A stretch of DNA of 13,065 nt from CAWUKT01 sp963923035 (GTDB lineage: Bacteria > Bacteroidota > Bacteroidia > J057 > JADKCL01), in contig CAWUKT010000129.1 in assembly GCA_963923035.1 (NCBI GenBank), forward strand, positions 1 through 13,065, given 5' to 3'. Under the pieces are notes generated by a model. It was not told where the DNA came from, made no database searches, and saw only the letters and a list, made by a program, of their open reading frames with translations. Both the position numbers and the translations under genes were made by a program. This document shows, piece by piece, positions 6,610-12,738 of this stretch. Positions within the stretch are counted from its first letter, which is position 1; each line of letters begins with the position of its first letter.

Positions 6610-8226
6610 CTAGACCACCTCCGCGTCCATCTTGTTGGTGACCACATAGTAGCGTGGGTCCTCCACGGACGATTCGATGATCGTCTCGAATTTGGGATTC
6701 GCCTTCAGAAGCAAGGTCTTGCAATCGGGGCTCAGGTGGGTCAACCGGATCTGTTTGCCCTGGTCGAGGTACTTGTTGGCGATGGAACGGAGGGCTTCAA
6801 TGCCGGAATGGTCGCTCACTTTGGACTCGATAAAATCGATTTCCACCCTGTCCGGGTCGTTGCGGACATCAAACTTGGAGTTGAAGGTCTGGACGGAACC
6901 AAAAAACAGCGGCCCCCAGATTTCGTAGACCTTCGTGCCGTCTTCCTTGAACCGCTTGCGCGCCCGGATCATGGTGGCATTCTTCCACGCAAATACCAGC
7001 GCGGAAATGATCACCCCCGCGATCACGGCGATGGCCAGATCGACAAATACTGTGATCGCGGAGACGGCGACCAGCACGATGGCGTCGGAGACCGGAATCT
7101 TATTGAGGACCCGGAAGCTACTCCACGCAAAGGTGCCAATGACGACCATGAACATGACGCCGACCAGCGCGGCGAGCGGGATCTGTTCGATGACGGGCGC
7201 CCCGAACAGGATAAAGCCCAGCAGCGCCACCGCAGCGATGATGCCGGAGAGACGGCCCCGGCCGCCCGAATTCACGTTGATGATGGACTGGCCAATCATC
7301 GCGCAGCCGCCCATGCCGCCGAAGAGGCCATTGAGGAGGTTGGCGCTGCCTTGGGCCACGCATTCGCGGTTGCCACTGCCCCGCGATTCGGTCAGCTCGT
7401 CCACCAGGTTGAGCGTCATCAGCGATTCGATCAGGCCGATGGCAGCGAGCAAAAATGCCGTAGAAATGATGGTGTCCCAGTGGCCGGTCAGCGTGCTGAA
7501 CATCGCCGGCAATTGCGCCTGGAACTGCGGGAGGGAGCCCGCGAGGCCTTCTCCTCCGCCATCGCGGATGAAGGAGCCGACGGTCCCGACGTCAATCCCG
7601 CCAAAGATGGCGATGGCCGCCACGACAATGATCGCGACCAGCGCGGAAGGGATTTTCTTGGTGAGTCGGGACAATCCGAACATCAATCCCATCGTCAGCG
7701 CCACCAAGCCAATCATCGTCCACAATTCCATCCCCTGCAACCATTGCTCGGTTCCGCCGACCTTTTCCTTGAACAAACCCAACTGAGACAGGAAAATCAC
7801 GATGGCCAGGCCGTTTACAAATCCCATCATGACCGGATGGGGGATTAGGCGGACAAATTTCCCCAGCTTCAAGACCCCGGCCATGATTTGAATCACGCCG
7901 ACGAATAACAGGGTGATGAACAGCCACTGCAAGCCCAGGTTGTCAATGGGCACGGCCAGGCTGTCTCCGACTTCATTTCCCTCCTTCACCAAATGGACCA
8001 TCACCACGGCCAGTGCACCAGTCGCTCCCGAAATCATCCCGGGCCGACCGCCAATCACCGCCGTCACCAGCCCCATCATAAAGGCCCCGTACAGTCCCAC
8101 CAGCGGATCGATATTGGCCACAAAGGCGAAAGCGACTGCCTCGGGCACCAACGCCAATGCCACAGTCAGGCCCGACATGATGTCCTTGCCCGGATTTTGG
8201 GTGATGCTGCGGATATAATTTTCCAT
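6610..8226 (-). CDS. SulP-family anion transporter with C-terminal STAS domain (BicA/sulfate-permease type)
   Basis: A 538-residue inner-membrane transporter of the SulP (SLC26) family. The N-terminal membrane domain starts with the diagnostic segment ending in ALVPEAVAFAF (residues 24-36) and includes GGRPGMISGATGA at 59-71, which lines the anion site in this family. Many hydrophobic helices follow to about residue 420. Residues 433-525 are a cytosolic STAS domain with D-H-S-G at 472-475, the site corresponding to the Ser of anti-sigma-antagonist-like domains. Family members move sulfate, bicarbonate or other anions, often with sodium or protons; the sequence resembles the sodium-dependent bicarbonate transporter BicA and its relatives, but the substrate cannot be fixed, and no carbonic anhydrase or sulfate-assimilation gene lies nearby. 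Length is normal for the family. A good -7 promoter box lies at 8260-8267, giving a short leader. A small unknown gene follows 65 bases downstream. Confidence 0.95.
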   Translation of the reverse strand: MENYIRSITQNPGKDIMSGLTVALALVPEAVAFAFVANIDPLVGLYGAFMMGLVTAVIGGRPGMISGATGALAVVMVHLVKEGNEVGDSLAVPIDNLGLQWLFITLLFVGVIQIMAGVLKLGKFVRLIPHPVMMGFVNGLAIVIFLSQLGLFKEKVGGTEQWLQGMELWTMIGLVALTMGLMFGLSRLTKKIPSALVAIIVVAAIAIFGGIDVGTVGSFIRDGGGEGLAGSLPQFQAQLPAMFSTLTGHWDTIISTAFLLAAIGLIESLMTLNLVDELTESRGSGNRECVAQGSANLLNGLFGGMGGCAMIGQSIINVNSGGRGRLSGIIAAVALLGFILFGAPVIEQIPLAALVGVMFMVVIGTFAWSSFRVLNKIPVSDAIVLVAVSAITVFVDLAIAVIAGVIISALVFAWKNATMIRARKRFKEDGTKVYEIWGPLFFGSVQTFNSKFDVRNDPDRVEIDFIESKVSDHSGIEALRSIANKYLDQGKQIRLTHLSPDCKTLLLKANPKFETIIESSVEDPRYYVVTNKMDAEVV

Positions 8227-8259
8227 TCTAATCGCTCACTTTTTTCGTCATCAAGGGCG

Positions 8260-8267
8260 CAAAGGTA
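8260..8267 (-). promoter_or_regulatory. -7 promoter box of the SulP gene
   Basis: The - strand reads TACCTTTGCG, an exact match to the Bacteroidota primary-sigma -7 consensus TAnnTTTG, 33 bases upstream of the start codon at 8226. The -33 element is weak (TTC at 8287-8289 with 19-base spacing). Confidence 0.6.
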
Positions 8268-8368
8268 AGAGAATCTGGATAGGAATGAACTCGTTGGTGG
8301 AAAAGGGCGGGGAAATGGTCGAATTTTACCTGAATGCCATATTGAGAAGGGGGGAATGCGAAATGGAA

Positions 8369-8479
8369 TCAGGGCGATGGGGGAACAATATAGGGGGTGA
8401 ACAGGGCAAAACAAATGTGGGCGTAGTGGTCAATCTTCGCCTCGACCTCGTCGGGCAGCAGGTACTTCAACCAGCTCAT
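8369..8479 (-). CDS. Possible 36-residue protein behind the DUF2834-like gene
   Basis: A short open frame starting ATG-AGC-TGG at 8479 and ending in TGA at 8369-8371. The product begins MSWLKYLLPDEVEAKIDHYA, continues with a hydrophobic stretch (ICFALFTPYIV) and ends in PPSP. It starts 18 bases after the stop of the DUF2834-like gene, in the right direction to be co-translated. Codon choice (CTG, GAC, GAG, GCC, ACC) matches the neighbouring genes, and the composition, with an acidic-amphipathic start and then a hydrophobic stretch, looks like protein rather than random translation. It may be a real small membrane-associated protein or the remnant of a longer gene. I recognise no family. Confidence 0.4.
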   Translation of the reverse strand: MSWLKYLLPDEVEAKIDHYAHICFALFTPYIVPPSP

Positions 8480-8497
8480 GGGCGGGGCCTGTTCATT

Positions 8498-8815
8498 TTA
8501 CCCCTCCAATTGCCGCATCCTCACCAACAAATACGCCCCCAATCCGACCGCCACGTCGGGGACTACGCCCAGCAAGACGCAAATCCAGCCATATTTGACG
8601 CGTTTCGATTCCCACAGCACCCACACCAGCAGAATCCCCCAGCAACACAATACATCCACCGAATAGCCCGTGGCAAATGGATTGACAAAGCCCGCGCCAA
8701 ACGCTCCCAGGATATCCTGACTTTCAACCGCGGGTGGCGCGACGTAGAGGAAGAAAAAGGCGGTGAACCCAATGACCAGGAAGGCGATGGCAAATTCGAA
8801 TACTCTTTTGTGCAT
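8498..8815 (-). CDS. Small three-helix membrane protein, DUF2834-like
   Basis: A 105-residue integral membrane protein with three hydrophobic segments at about 5-25, 53-70 and 75-98. The segment F43-V-N-P-F-A-T-G50, the Asp at 54 at the start of the second helix, the W68-E-S-K-R run and the C-terminal L-V-R motif match from memory the layout of DUF2834 proteins, small bacterial membrane proteins of unknown role. The frame is open to 8932, but the ATG at 8815 gives the family-like length and places the start outside the pgk terminator. The preceding pgk transcript ends at 8878-8906, so this gene must have its own promoter in 8816-8877, where I find no good consensus match. The possible 36-residue ORF at 8369-8479 follows 18 bases after the stop. 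Confidence 0.8.
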   Translation of the reverse strand: MHKRVFEFAIAFLVIGFTAFFFLYVAPPAVESQDILGAFGAGFVNPFATGYSVDVLCCWGILLVWVLWESKRVKYGWICVLLGVVPDVAVGLGAYLLVRMRQLEG

Positions 8816-8877
8816 GGCGCTGTGTTTTTGGAGGTAGAAAAATGGTCCCGAATGCTTCTCCAGAATAAGTAAAGCAC

Positions 8878-8906
8878 AAAAAAAGCGGCGATCAAATGAC
8901 CGCCGC
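8878..8906 (-). terminator. Rho-independent terminator after pgk
   Basis: Read on the - strand, GCGGCGGTCA pairs with TGATCGCCGC over 10 base pairs with one G-U wobble and a two-base loop (in practice a 4-base loop or more), followed by seven T. It begins 26 bases after the pgk stop codon and closes the glycolytic unit. Confidence 0.92.
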
Positions 8907-8932
8907 CCATTATCAATTCTTTCTATTTGCAC

Positions 8933-10114
8933 TCATTTCAATGCCGCCACGCCCGGAAGTTCTTTTCCTTCCAGCAGTTCCAATAGGGCGCCGCCCCCGG
9001 TACTGACGTAGGAAACCTCTTTTTCCAGACCCGCTTTCTTCACCGCCGCGGCCGAATCACCGCCGCCGATCAGGGTAAAGCAACCTTCCTTGGTCACTTC
9101 AGCCAGCGCCTTGGCGACGGCCACAGTTCCCTGGGCGAAGGGCTCCATTTCGAACACACCCATCGGACCATTCCAAAGGATGGTTTTGGACTCCTTGATG
9201 ACCTGGTAATAGGCCTGGAAGGTTTCCGGGCCGATGTCGAGGCCCATACGGTCGGCGGGGAAGCTGTTGCTGCGGTGGATGGCGGTATCCGCATCTTCGG
9301 CGAAGCGATCGGCGGCCACCGAGTCGACCGGCACCAGGATCGTCACGCCTTTTGCGCGGGCAGCTTTCATCAAAGCTGCTGCCAGGGCCACTTTTTCATT
9401 TTCCAGCAGCGAAGTCCCGATTTCGTATTGCTTGGCTTTGAGGAAGGTATACGCCATTCCTCCGCCAATCAGCAGGTTGTCGACCTTGTCGAGGAGGCGC
9501 TGGATGATCTGGATTTTGTCGGACACCTTCGCGCCGCCCATGATGGCGGTAAAGGGACGTTCGGCATTCTCCATGACCTTCGTTGCATTGTCCACCTCGG
9601 CCTGCATCAAAAAACCGGCGTATTTCTGCTCGAAAAACTGGGCGATGACTGCCGTGGAGGCGTGGGCCCGGTGGGCGGTCCCGAATGCGTCGTTCACATA
9701 GACATCCCCGTGACGGGCCAGCATCTCAGCGAATTCGACATCGCCTTTCTTCTCCCGCTTGTCAAATCGGAGGTTTTCCAGCAGAACGACTTCACCCGGT
9801 TGCAGGTCCGCCGTCACGGCAAAGGCCTCTTCACTCACACAATCTCCCGCGAATTTAACGGCGACGTCCAGCAGTCCACTCAAATGGGCCACGACCTGGC
9901 CCAGGCTCATTTCAGGCTTGAATTCGCCCTTCGGGCGGCCCAGGTGCGACATCAGGACCGCCGAGCCACCATGCTGAAGAATGTGCTGGATCGTCGGCAA
10001 AGCGCCCCGGATGCGTTTGTCATCGGTGATTTCGCCATCGGCATTGATGGGCACATTGAAATCCACCCGCACCAGTACCCGTTGACCGGAAAAATCGTTG
10101 GGAAGAGTTTTCAT
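8933..10114 (-). CDS. pgk: Phosphoglycerate kinase
   Basis: A 393-residue cytosolic enzyme that transfers phosphate between 1,3-bisphosphoglycerate and ADP, forming 3-phosphoglycerate and ATP in glycolysis and working in reverse in gluconeogenesis. All signatures are visible: RVDFNVP at 16-22 and SHLGRP at 56-61 in the N-terminal substrate domain, the ENLRF motif and the GTAHRAHAS segment that bind the phosphates, and GGGDS at 350-354 plus STGGGA at 371-376 in the nucleotide domain. Length is typical for bacteria and nothing is missing. The start at 10114 gives a normal N-terminus. gapA, the previous step in the pathway, lies 98 bases upstream on the same strand, so the two probably form one operon; an inverted repeat at 10142-10187 in the gap may tune their relative expression. 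Transcription stops at 8878-8906. Confidence 0.98.
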   Translation of the reverse strand: MKTLPNDFSGQRVLVRVDFNVPINADGEITDDKRIRGALPTIQHILQHGGSAVLMSHLGRPKGEFKPEMSLGQVVAHLSGLLDVAVKFAGDCVSEEAFAVTADLQPGEVVLLENLRFDKREKKGDVEFAEMLARHGDVYVNDAFGTAHRAHASTAVIAQFFEQKYAGFLMQAEVDNATKVMENAERPFTAIMGGAKVSDKIQIIQRLLDKVDNLLIGGGMAYTFLKAKQYEIGTSLLENEKVALAAALMKAARAKGVTILVPVDSVAADRFAEDADTAIHRSNSFPADRMGLDIGPETFQAYYQVIKESKTILWNGPMGVFEMEPFAQGTVAVAKALAEVTKEGCFTLIGGGDSAAAVKKAGLEKEVSYVSTGGGALLELLEGKELPGVAALK

Positions 10115-10141
10115 AAATCAAGTATGGAATTGTGAAAATTC

Positions 10142-10187
10142 GCAAATGTGCAAATGAAGTCCACGGGGGATTCATTTACACATTTGC
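10142..10187. repeat. 17-bp inverted repeat between gapA and pgk
   Basis: The + strand arm GCAAATGTGCAAATGAA (10142-10158) and arm TTCATTTACACATTTGC (10171-10187) are complementary except for one position, which becomes a G-U wobble in the - strand RNA; the loop is 12 bases (10159-10170). It begins 26 bases after the gapA stop codon and ends 28 bases before pgk. On the transcribed strand it is followed by GAATTTTCACA, which is only weakly U-rich, so it is more likely an attenuator, mRNA-stabilising hairpin or processing site than a full terminator. Its arms hold CACATTTG on both strands, one mismatch from the TAnnTTTG promoter box, so a regulatory or promoter role is also possible. Confidence 0.75.
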
Positions 10188-10212
10188 ACTTGGATCATTT
10201 TCGGATTGACCC

Positions 10213-11208
10213 TTATCCAATCTTTTCGACCAGTTCAGCGCAACGGGCGCTGTAACCGTACTCGTTATCGTACCAGCCGACGACTTTGACCAGGTTGCCA
10301 TTGGATTTGGTCAACTCGGAATCGAAGATGCAGCTGTGGGGATTGCCGAGGATGTCGGCGGAGACGAGGGGATCAGTGGTGTATTCCAGGATGCCTTTCA
10401 TCGGGCCATCGGCGGCGGCCTTCATGGCAGCGTTGATTTCCTCGGCGGTGGCAGGCTTCTCGAGGATGACGGTGAGGTCGGTCAGCGAGCCGTCCGGCAC
10501 GGGAACCCGGGTAGCAAAGCCGTCGAGCTTGCCTTTCAGGTCGGGGAGGACCAGGCCGACAGCCTTGGCGGCACCGGTAGAGGTCGGTACAATATTCGCA
10601 GCGGCGGCACGGGCCCGGCGCATGTCTTTCTTGTGGGGAGCGTCCTGGATGTTCTGGTCGGCCGTATAGGCGTGGATGGTGGTCATGTAACCGGAAGCGA
10701 TGCCCCAGTTGTCGTGGAGGACCTTGGCCATCGGAGCCAGGCAGTTGGTGGTACAGGAAGCGTTGGAAATGACCGTGTGGTCGGGCTGGATGATGTCATC
10801 GTTGACGCCGAGGACAACGGTAGCATCGACAGTGCCGGAAGCCGGAGCGGAGATGATCACCTTCTTGGCACCGGCCTTGAGGTGGAGGCTGGCCTTTTCC
10901 TGGGTGCGGAATACACCGGTGGATTCTACAATGATTTCAGCCCCGACATCGCCCCAGGCGAGGTTTCCCGGGTTGCGCTCGGCGCTGCACAGAATCCGTT
11001 GGCCATTCACGGTGATACTCTCATCGTCTGCTTCAACCGTACCGTTGAATTTGCCGTGAACCGTATCGTATTTCAGGAGCATCGCCAAGGTCTTGTTGTC
11101 AGTCAGATCGTTGATCTTGACAATTTCGACATTGGGATTGTCAACGAGGATGCGGAAGACCAGTCGGCCAATCCGTCCAAAACCATTGATTCCTACTTTA
11201 ATTGCCAT
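10213..11208 (-). CDS. gapA: Type I glyceraldehyde-3-phosphate dehydrogenase
   Basis: A 331-residue cytosolic enzyme that oxidatively phosphorylates glyceraldehyde 3-phosphate to 1,3-bisphosphoglycerate. The N-terminal KVGINGFGRIGR (4-15) is the NAD-binding loop. D34, in IND, is the acidic residue expected to bind the adenosine ribose and points to NAD rather than NADP. S149-N-A-S-C152-T-T-N-C contains the catalytic Cys152, and H179 in TTIHAYT is its partner. The C-terminus has WYDNEYGYS (312-320). Length is standard. pgk follows on the same strand 98 bases downstream and takes the product of this reaction. A promoter (TTG, 20 bases, TAAGTTTA) lies at 11252-11282, giving a leader of about 40 bases that is rich in A near the start, as is common in this phylum. 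Confidence 0.98.
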   Translation of the reverse strand: MAIKVGINGFGRIGRLVFRILVDNPNVEIVKINDLTDNKTLAMLLKYDTVHGKFNGTVEADDESITVNGQRILCSAERNPGNLAWGDVGAEIIVESTGVFRTQEKASLHLKAGAKKVIISAPASGTVDATVVLGVNDDIIQPDHTVISNASCTTNCLAPMAKVLHDNWGIASGYMTTIHAYTADQNIQDAPHKKDMRRARAAAANIVPTSTGAAKAVGLVLPDLKGKLDGFATRVPVPDGSLTDLTVILEKPATAEEINAAMKAAADGPMKGILEYTTDPLVSADILGNPHSCIFDSELTKSNGNLVKVVGWYDNEYGYSARCAELVEKIG

Positions 11209-11251
11209 GCTTGGTTTCTTTTTTTGGGTGAAAATACCAGTTCTAATGTGG

Positions 11252-11282
11252 TAAACTTACAGCAAGCCTCCCTAAAAGGCAA
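11252..11282 (-). promoter_or_regulatory. Probable gapA promoter
   Basis: On the - strand TTG (11280-11282) is followed after 20 bases by TAAGTTTA (11252-11259), one base from the Bacteroidota TAnnTTTG -7 box. The 20-base spacing equals that of the tRNA-Glu promoter in this window. The palindrome at 11307-11329 lies just upstream. Confidence 0.5.
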
Positions 11283-11306
11283 CCAATTCCGGCCAGCTTA
11301 AATTAT

Positions 11307-11329
11307 CTTAGTGTTAATTCCACACTAAG
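11307..11329. repeat. Perfect 8-bp palindrome with 7-base spacer upstream of gapA
   Basis: CTTAGTGT (11307-11314) and ACACTAAG (11322-11329) are perfect inverted copies around TAATTCC. It lies 34 bases past the stop of the T9SS cargo gene and 25 bases upstream of the gapA -33 element. It could be the 3' hairpin of the upstream transcript, although no T-run follows, or an operator for a dimeric regulator of gapA-pgk. Confidence 0.6.
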
Positions 11330-11362
11330 TCGGCGTTGCGTTTTCATTTTCCGTCCCTCTTT

Positions 11363-12379
11363 TCACTGTTTCACCAGCTTCTTCACCGTCTGTTTTCCAT
11401 CCCTTCCTTTGATCACGACCAGATAAATCCCCGGAATCCATTCCCTGACATCGATCTCGGCCTGTCCACCTGCCAGAGGACGGTTCGCAACGGTCATCAA
11501 CTGGCCCCGGCTATCGTACACTTTCAATTCCTCCCATACCTGACCCCGATCTGCCTTGATGTGGACCATTTCCCGGCTTGGATTCGGATGAATGGAGAAG
11601 GGGTGTCGGAGGGGATCGGTGATGGATGCCACCAATTGCTCGGTGGTAAAGACGAGGTAGTCATTCGCGGTGAATTCCTGGATGGTCAGGAGGGGGTACT
11701 TACGGTTGGAGGTATAAAAAGACCACTGTTGCAGGTAGGGTTTGAAGAAAAATGGCGCGAGGGAGTCCACGTCGTGAATGCAGAGGACATTGTTGTAGGT
11801 CGCCCCATTCAGGATCAAGGTTCCCTGGCCGACTGCATTGATAAAGGTCTCGGCCGTGTCTCGGAACGCTCCGAAGCCATAGAAGACGGCCCCGACGGTA
11901 TCTACATAGGTATCTCCATACGCAAAAGGCCAGATCAGTCGGGGCGCCAATTGGGAAAAGACGGAAGGTCCGTTGTCTGCGCCCCCGTTTTCAAAGGCGT
12001 ATCCTTCAAACCACAGCCCATCGGAATCCCGCAAAAAGTACGCATCGAAGTTCTGCCAGTAATTCCACTGGTCCACCTTGAAGCGGTGTCGGGCGAGGAT
12101 ATTGCTGTTGGGAAATCCAGAGGGCGGGGCCAGGGGGACCGGAACGTAGGTCACCGTATCTTCCTGGGCGAGGGAATGGAGTTGCAGGTTGTAGGTCCAC
12201 GAGGAATTCGCGCCGTTGAATTGAGGCGGTGTCGTTTGGTTTTCCCAGTACACCCTCACCACCTGGTCTCCGATTTGGGGTTCGTGGAAGGATTGCTGGA
12301 TGAAGTTTTGGGAATGCAGGGAGGGAGCAACTGCGAAGAGGAAGCAAGCGAGCAACAAAAATGGTAGACGTTTGGACAT
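11363..12379 (-). CDS. Secreted protein with C-terminal T9SS type A sorting domain
   Basis: A 338-residue exported protein. Residues 1-23 are a Sec signal peptide (MSKRLPFLLLACFLFAVAPS, cleavage near HSQ). Residues about 24-255 are a beta-rich region with many Tyr, Trp and Phe but no enzyme motif that I recognise. Residues 261-338 are the type IX sorting domain: F-S-I-H-P-N-P-S at 261-268, the central VYDSRGQ, and G317-I-Y-L near the end followed by the basic TVKKLVKQ. Such domains direct the protein across the outer membrane, where they are normally cut off and the cargo is released or anchored to lipopolysaccharide. The secretion machinery itself is not in this window. The gene is followed by the palindrome at 11307-11329 and then gapA. 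No clear promoter was found in the 12380-12500 region. Localisation is confident; the cargo's function is unknown. Confidence 0.93.
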   Translation of the reverse strand: MSKRLPFLLLACFLFAVAPSLHSQNFIQQSFHEPQIGDQVVRVYWENQTTPPQFNGANSSWTYNLQLHSLAQEDTVTYVPVPLAPPSGFPNSNILARHRFKVDQWNYWQNFDAYFLRDSDGLWFEGYAFENGGADNGPSVFSQLAPRLIWPFAYGDTYVDTVGAVFYGFGAFRDTAETFINAVGQGTLILNGATYNNVLCIHDVDSLAPFFFKPYLQQWSFYTSNRKYPLLTIQEFTANDYLVFTTEQLVASITDPLRHPFSIHPNPSREMVHIKADRGQVWEELKVYDSRGQLMTVANRPLAGGQAEIDVREWIPGIYLVVIKGRDGKQTVKKLVKQ

Positions 12380-12504
12380 GGCGTTTGAGGATTAAAATGA
12401 CCGGCCAGGGCCGAAATACACTCCCATTGATGCAGCGGCGGGGAAAAGGGTTGCAGGAATCGAGAAAAAATGAGGGCAAAATGAAATTATTTTTTGGCTA
12501 GGTC

Positions 12505-12535
12505 TTGACTGAAAATCCCGGACCCTCTATATTTG
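12505..12535 (+). promoter_or_regulatory. Promoter of tRNA-Glu
   Basis: TTG at 12505-12507, a 20-base spacer and TATATTTG at 12528-12535, which is an exact Bacteroidota -7 box. The predicted start of transcription, about 12541-12543, lies just before the tRNA leader, leaving a leader of only some 13-15 bases. Confidence 0.8.
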
Positions 12536-12555
12536 CAATCCGTTCTTCGAAATAT

Positions 12556-12627
12556 GTCCCGTTCGTCTAGTGGTTAGGACTCAAGATTTTCATTCTTGCA
12601 ACAGGGGTTCGACTCCCCTACGGGATG
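12556..12627 (+). tRNA. tRNA-Glu (anticodon UUC)
   Basis: A complete cloverleaf of 72 bases. The acceptor arms GTCCCGT and ACGGGAT pair over seven positions, the first being G-U, with discriminator G at 12627. The D arm is GTCTAGTGGTTAGGAC. The anticodon stem CAAGA/TCTTG is perfect around loop TTTTCAT, giving anticodon TTC at 12589-12591, which reads GAA and GAG. The T arm is AGGGG-TTCGACT-CCCCT. No CCA is encoded, so the tail is added by CCA-adding enzyme. The sequence agrees with bacterial tRNA-Glu. It is a single-gene unit with its own promoter (12505-12535) and terminator (12679-12709). A hairpin at 12623-12640 overlaps its 3' end. Confidence 0.97.
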
Positions 12628-12640
12628 CTTGAAAGCATCC
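12623..12640 (+). ncRNA. Trailer hairpin overlapping the tRNA 3' end
   Basis: GGATGCTT (12623-12630) and AAGCATCC (12633-12640) are perfectly complementary. The first arm contains the last five bases of the mature tRNA (GGATG), so this hairpin and the acceptor stem cannot both form fully. It is either a 3' processing signal or an alternative fold of the precursor. Confidence 0.55.
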
Positions 12641-12678
12641 AGTGGTCTTAATTGGCACACTAGATTTCGAAGAAAAAC

Positions 12679-12709
12679 AAAGCCCTGCACGTTTGTGTAG
12701 GGCTTTTTG
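12679..12709 (+). terminator. Rho-independent terminator of the tRNA-Glu unit
   Basis: AAAGCCCTGCAC (12679-12690) pairs with GTGTAGGGCTTT (12695-12706) over 12 positions with one G-U wobble and loop GTTT, and the T-run continues to 12708. It lies 51 bases after the tRNA and 30 bases before the acetyltransferase start codon. Confidence 0.92.
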
Positions 12710-12738
12710 CTTGTTGAGAATCCCCGTATCTTTCTCCC

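Larger units (their letters stand above)
12543..12674 (+). repeat. 11-bp inverted repeat flanking tRNA-Glu (leader-trailer helix)
   Basis: TTCTTCGAAAT (12543-12553) is perfectly complementary to ATTTCGAAGAA (12664-12674). The first arm starts at the predicted transcription start and ends two bases before the tRNA; the second lies 36 bases after the tRNA and four bases before the terminator. In the precursor RNA the arms could pair and enclose the whole tRNA. Each arm also contains the palindrome TTCGAA. Confidence 0.7.

Noticed and set aside
6545..6724. Upstream extension of the 83-residue gene to 6724
   Set aside because: It overlaps the 3' end of the SulP gene in another frame and adds Gly/Arg/Cys-rich sequence of no protein character.
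6601..7848. A 415-codon + strand frame opposite the SulP gene
   Set aside because: The - strand product is an unmistakable SulP transporter; the + strand translation is a His/Asp/Arg/Gln-rich shadow.
8285..8872. A 195-codon + strand frame opposite the DUF2834-like gene
   Set aside because: No family resemblance, Gln/Pro/Arg-rich, and it runs antisense through a typical three-helix membrane protein.
8922..8932. TCTATTTGC on the + strand as a promoter box
   Set aside because: It lacks the TA at the required position and no + strand gene follows.
9275..11301. Long + strand frames (9275-10135 and 10336-11301) opposite pgk and gapA
   Set aside because: Both lie antisense to complete, motif-verified glycolytic genes.
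11336..12367. A 343-codon + strand frame opposite the T9SS cargo gene
   Set aside because: The - strand product has a signal peptide and a T9SS sorting domain; the + strand translation has neither and is Gly/Val/Arg-rich.
12628..12663. A second RNA gene between the tRNA and its terminator
   Set aside because: Only 36 bases, mostly the trailer hairpin; no second cloverleaf can be formed.
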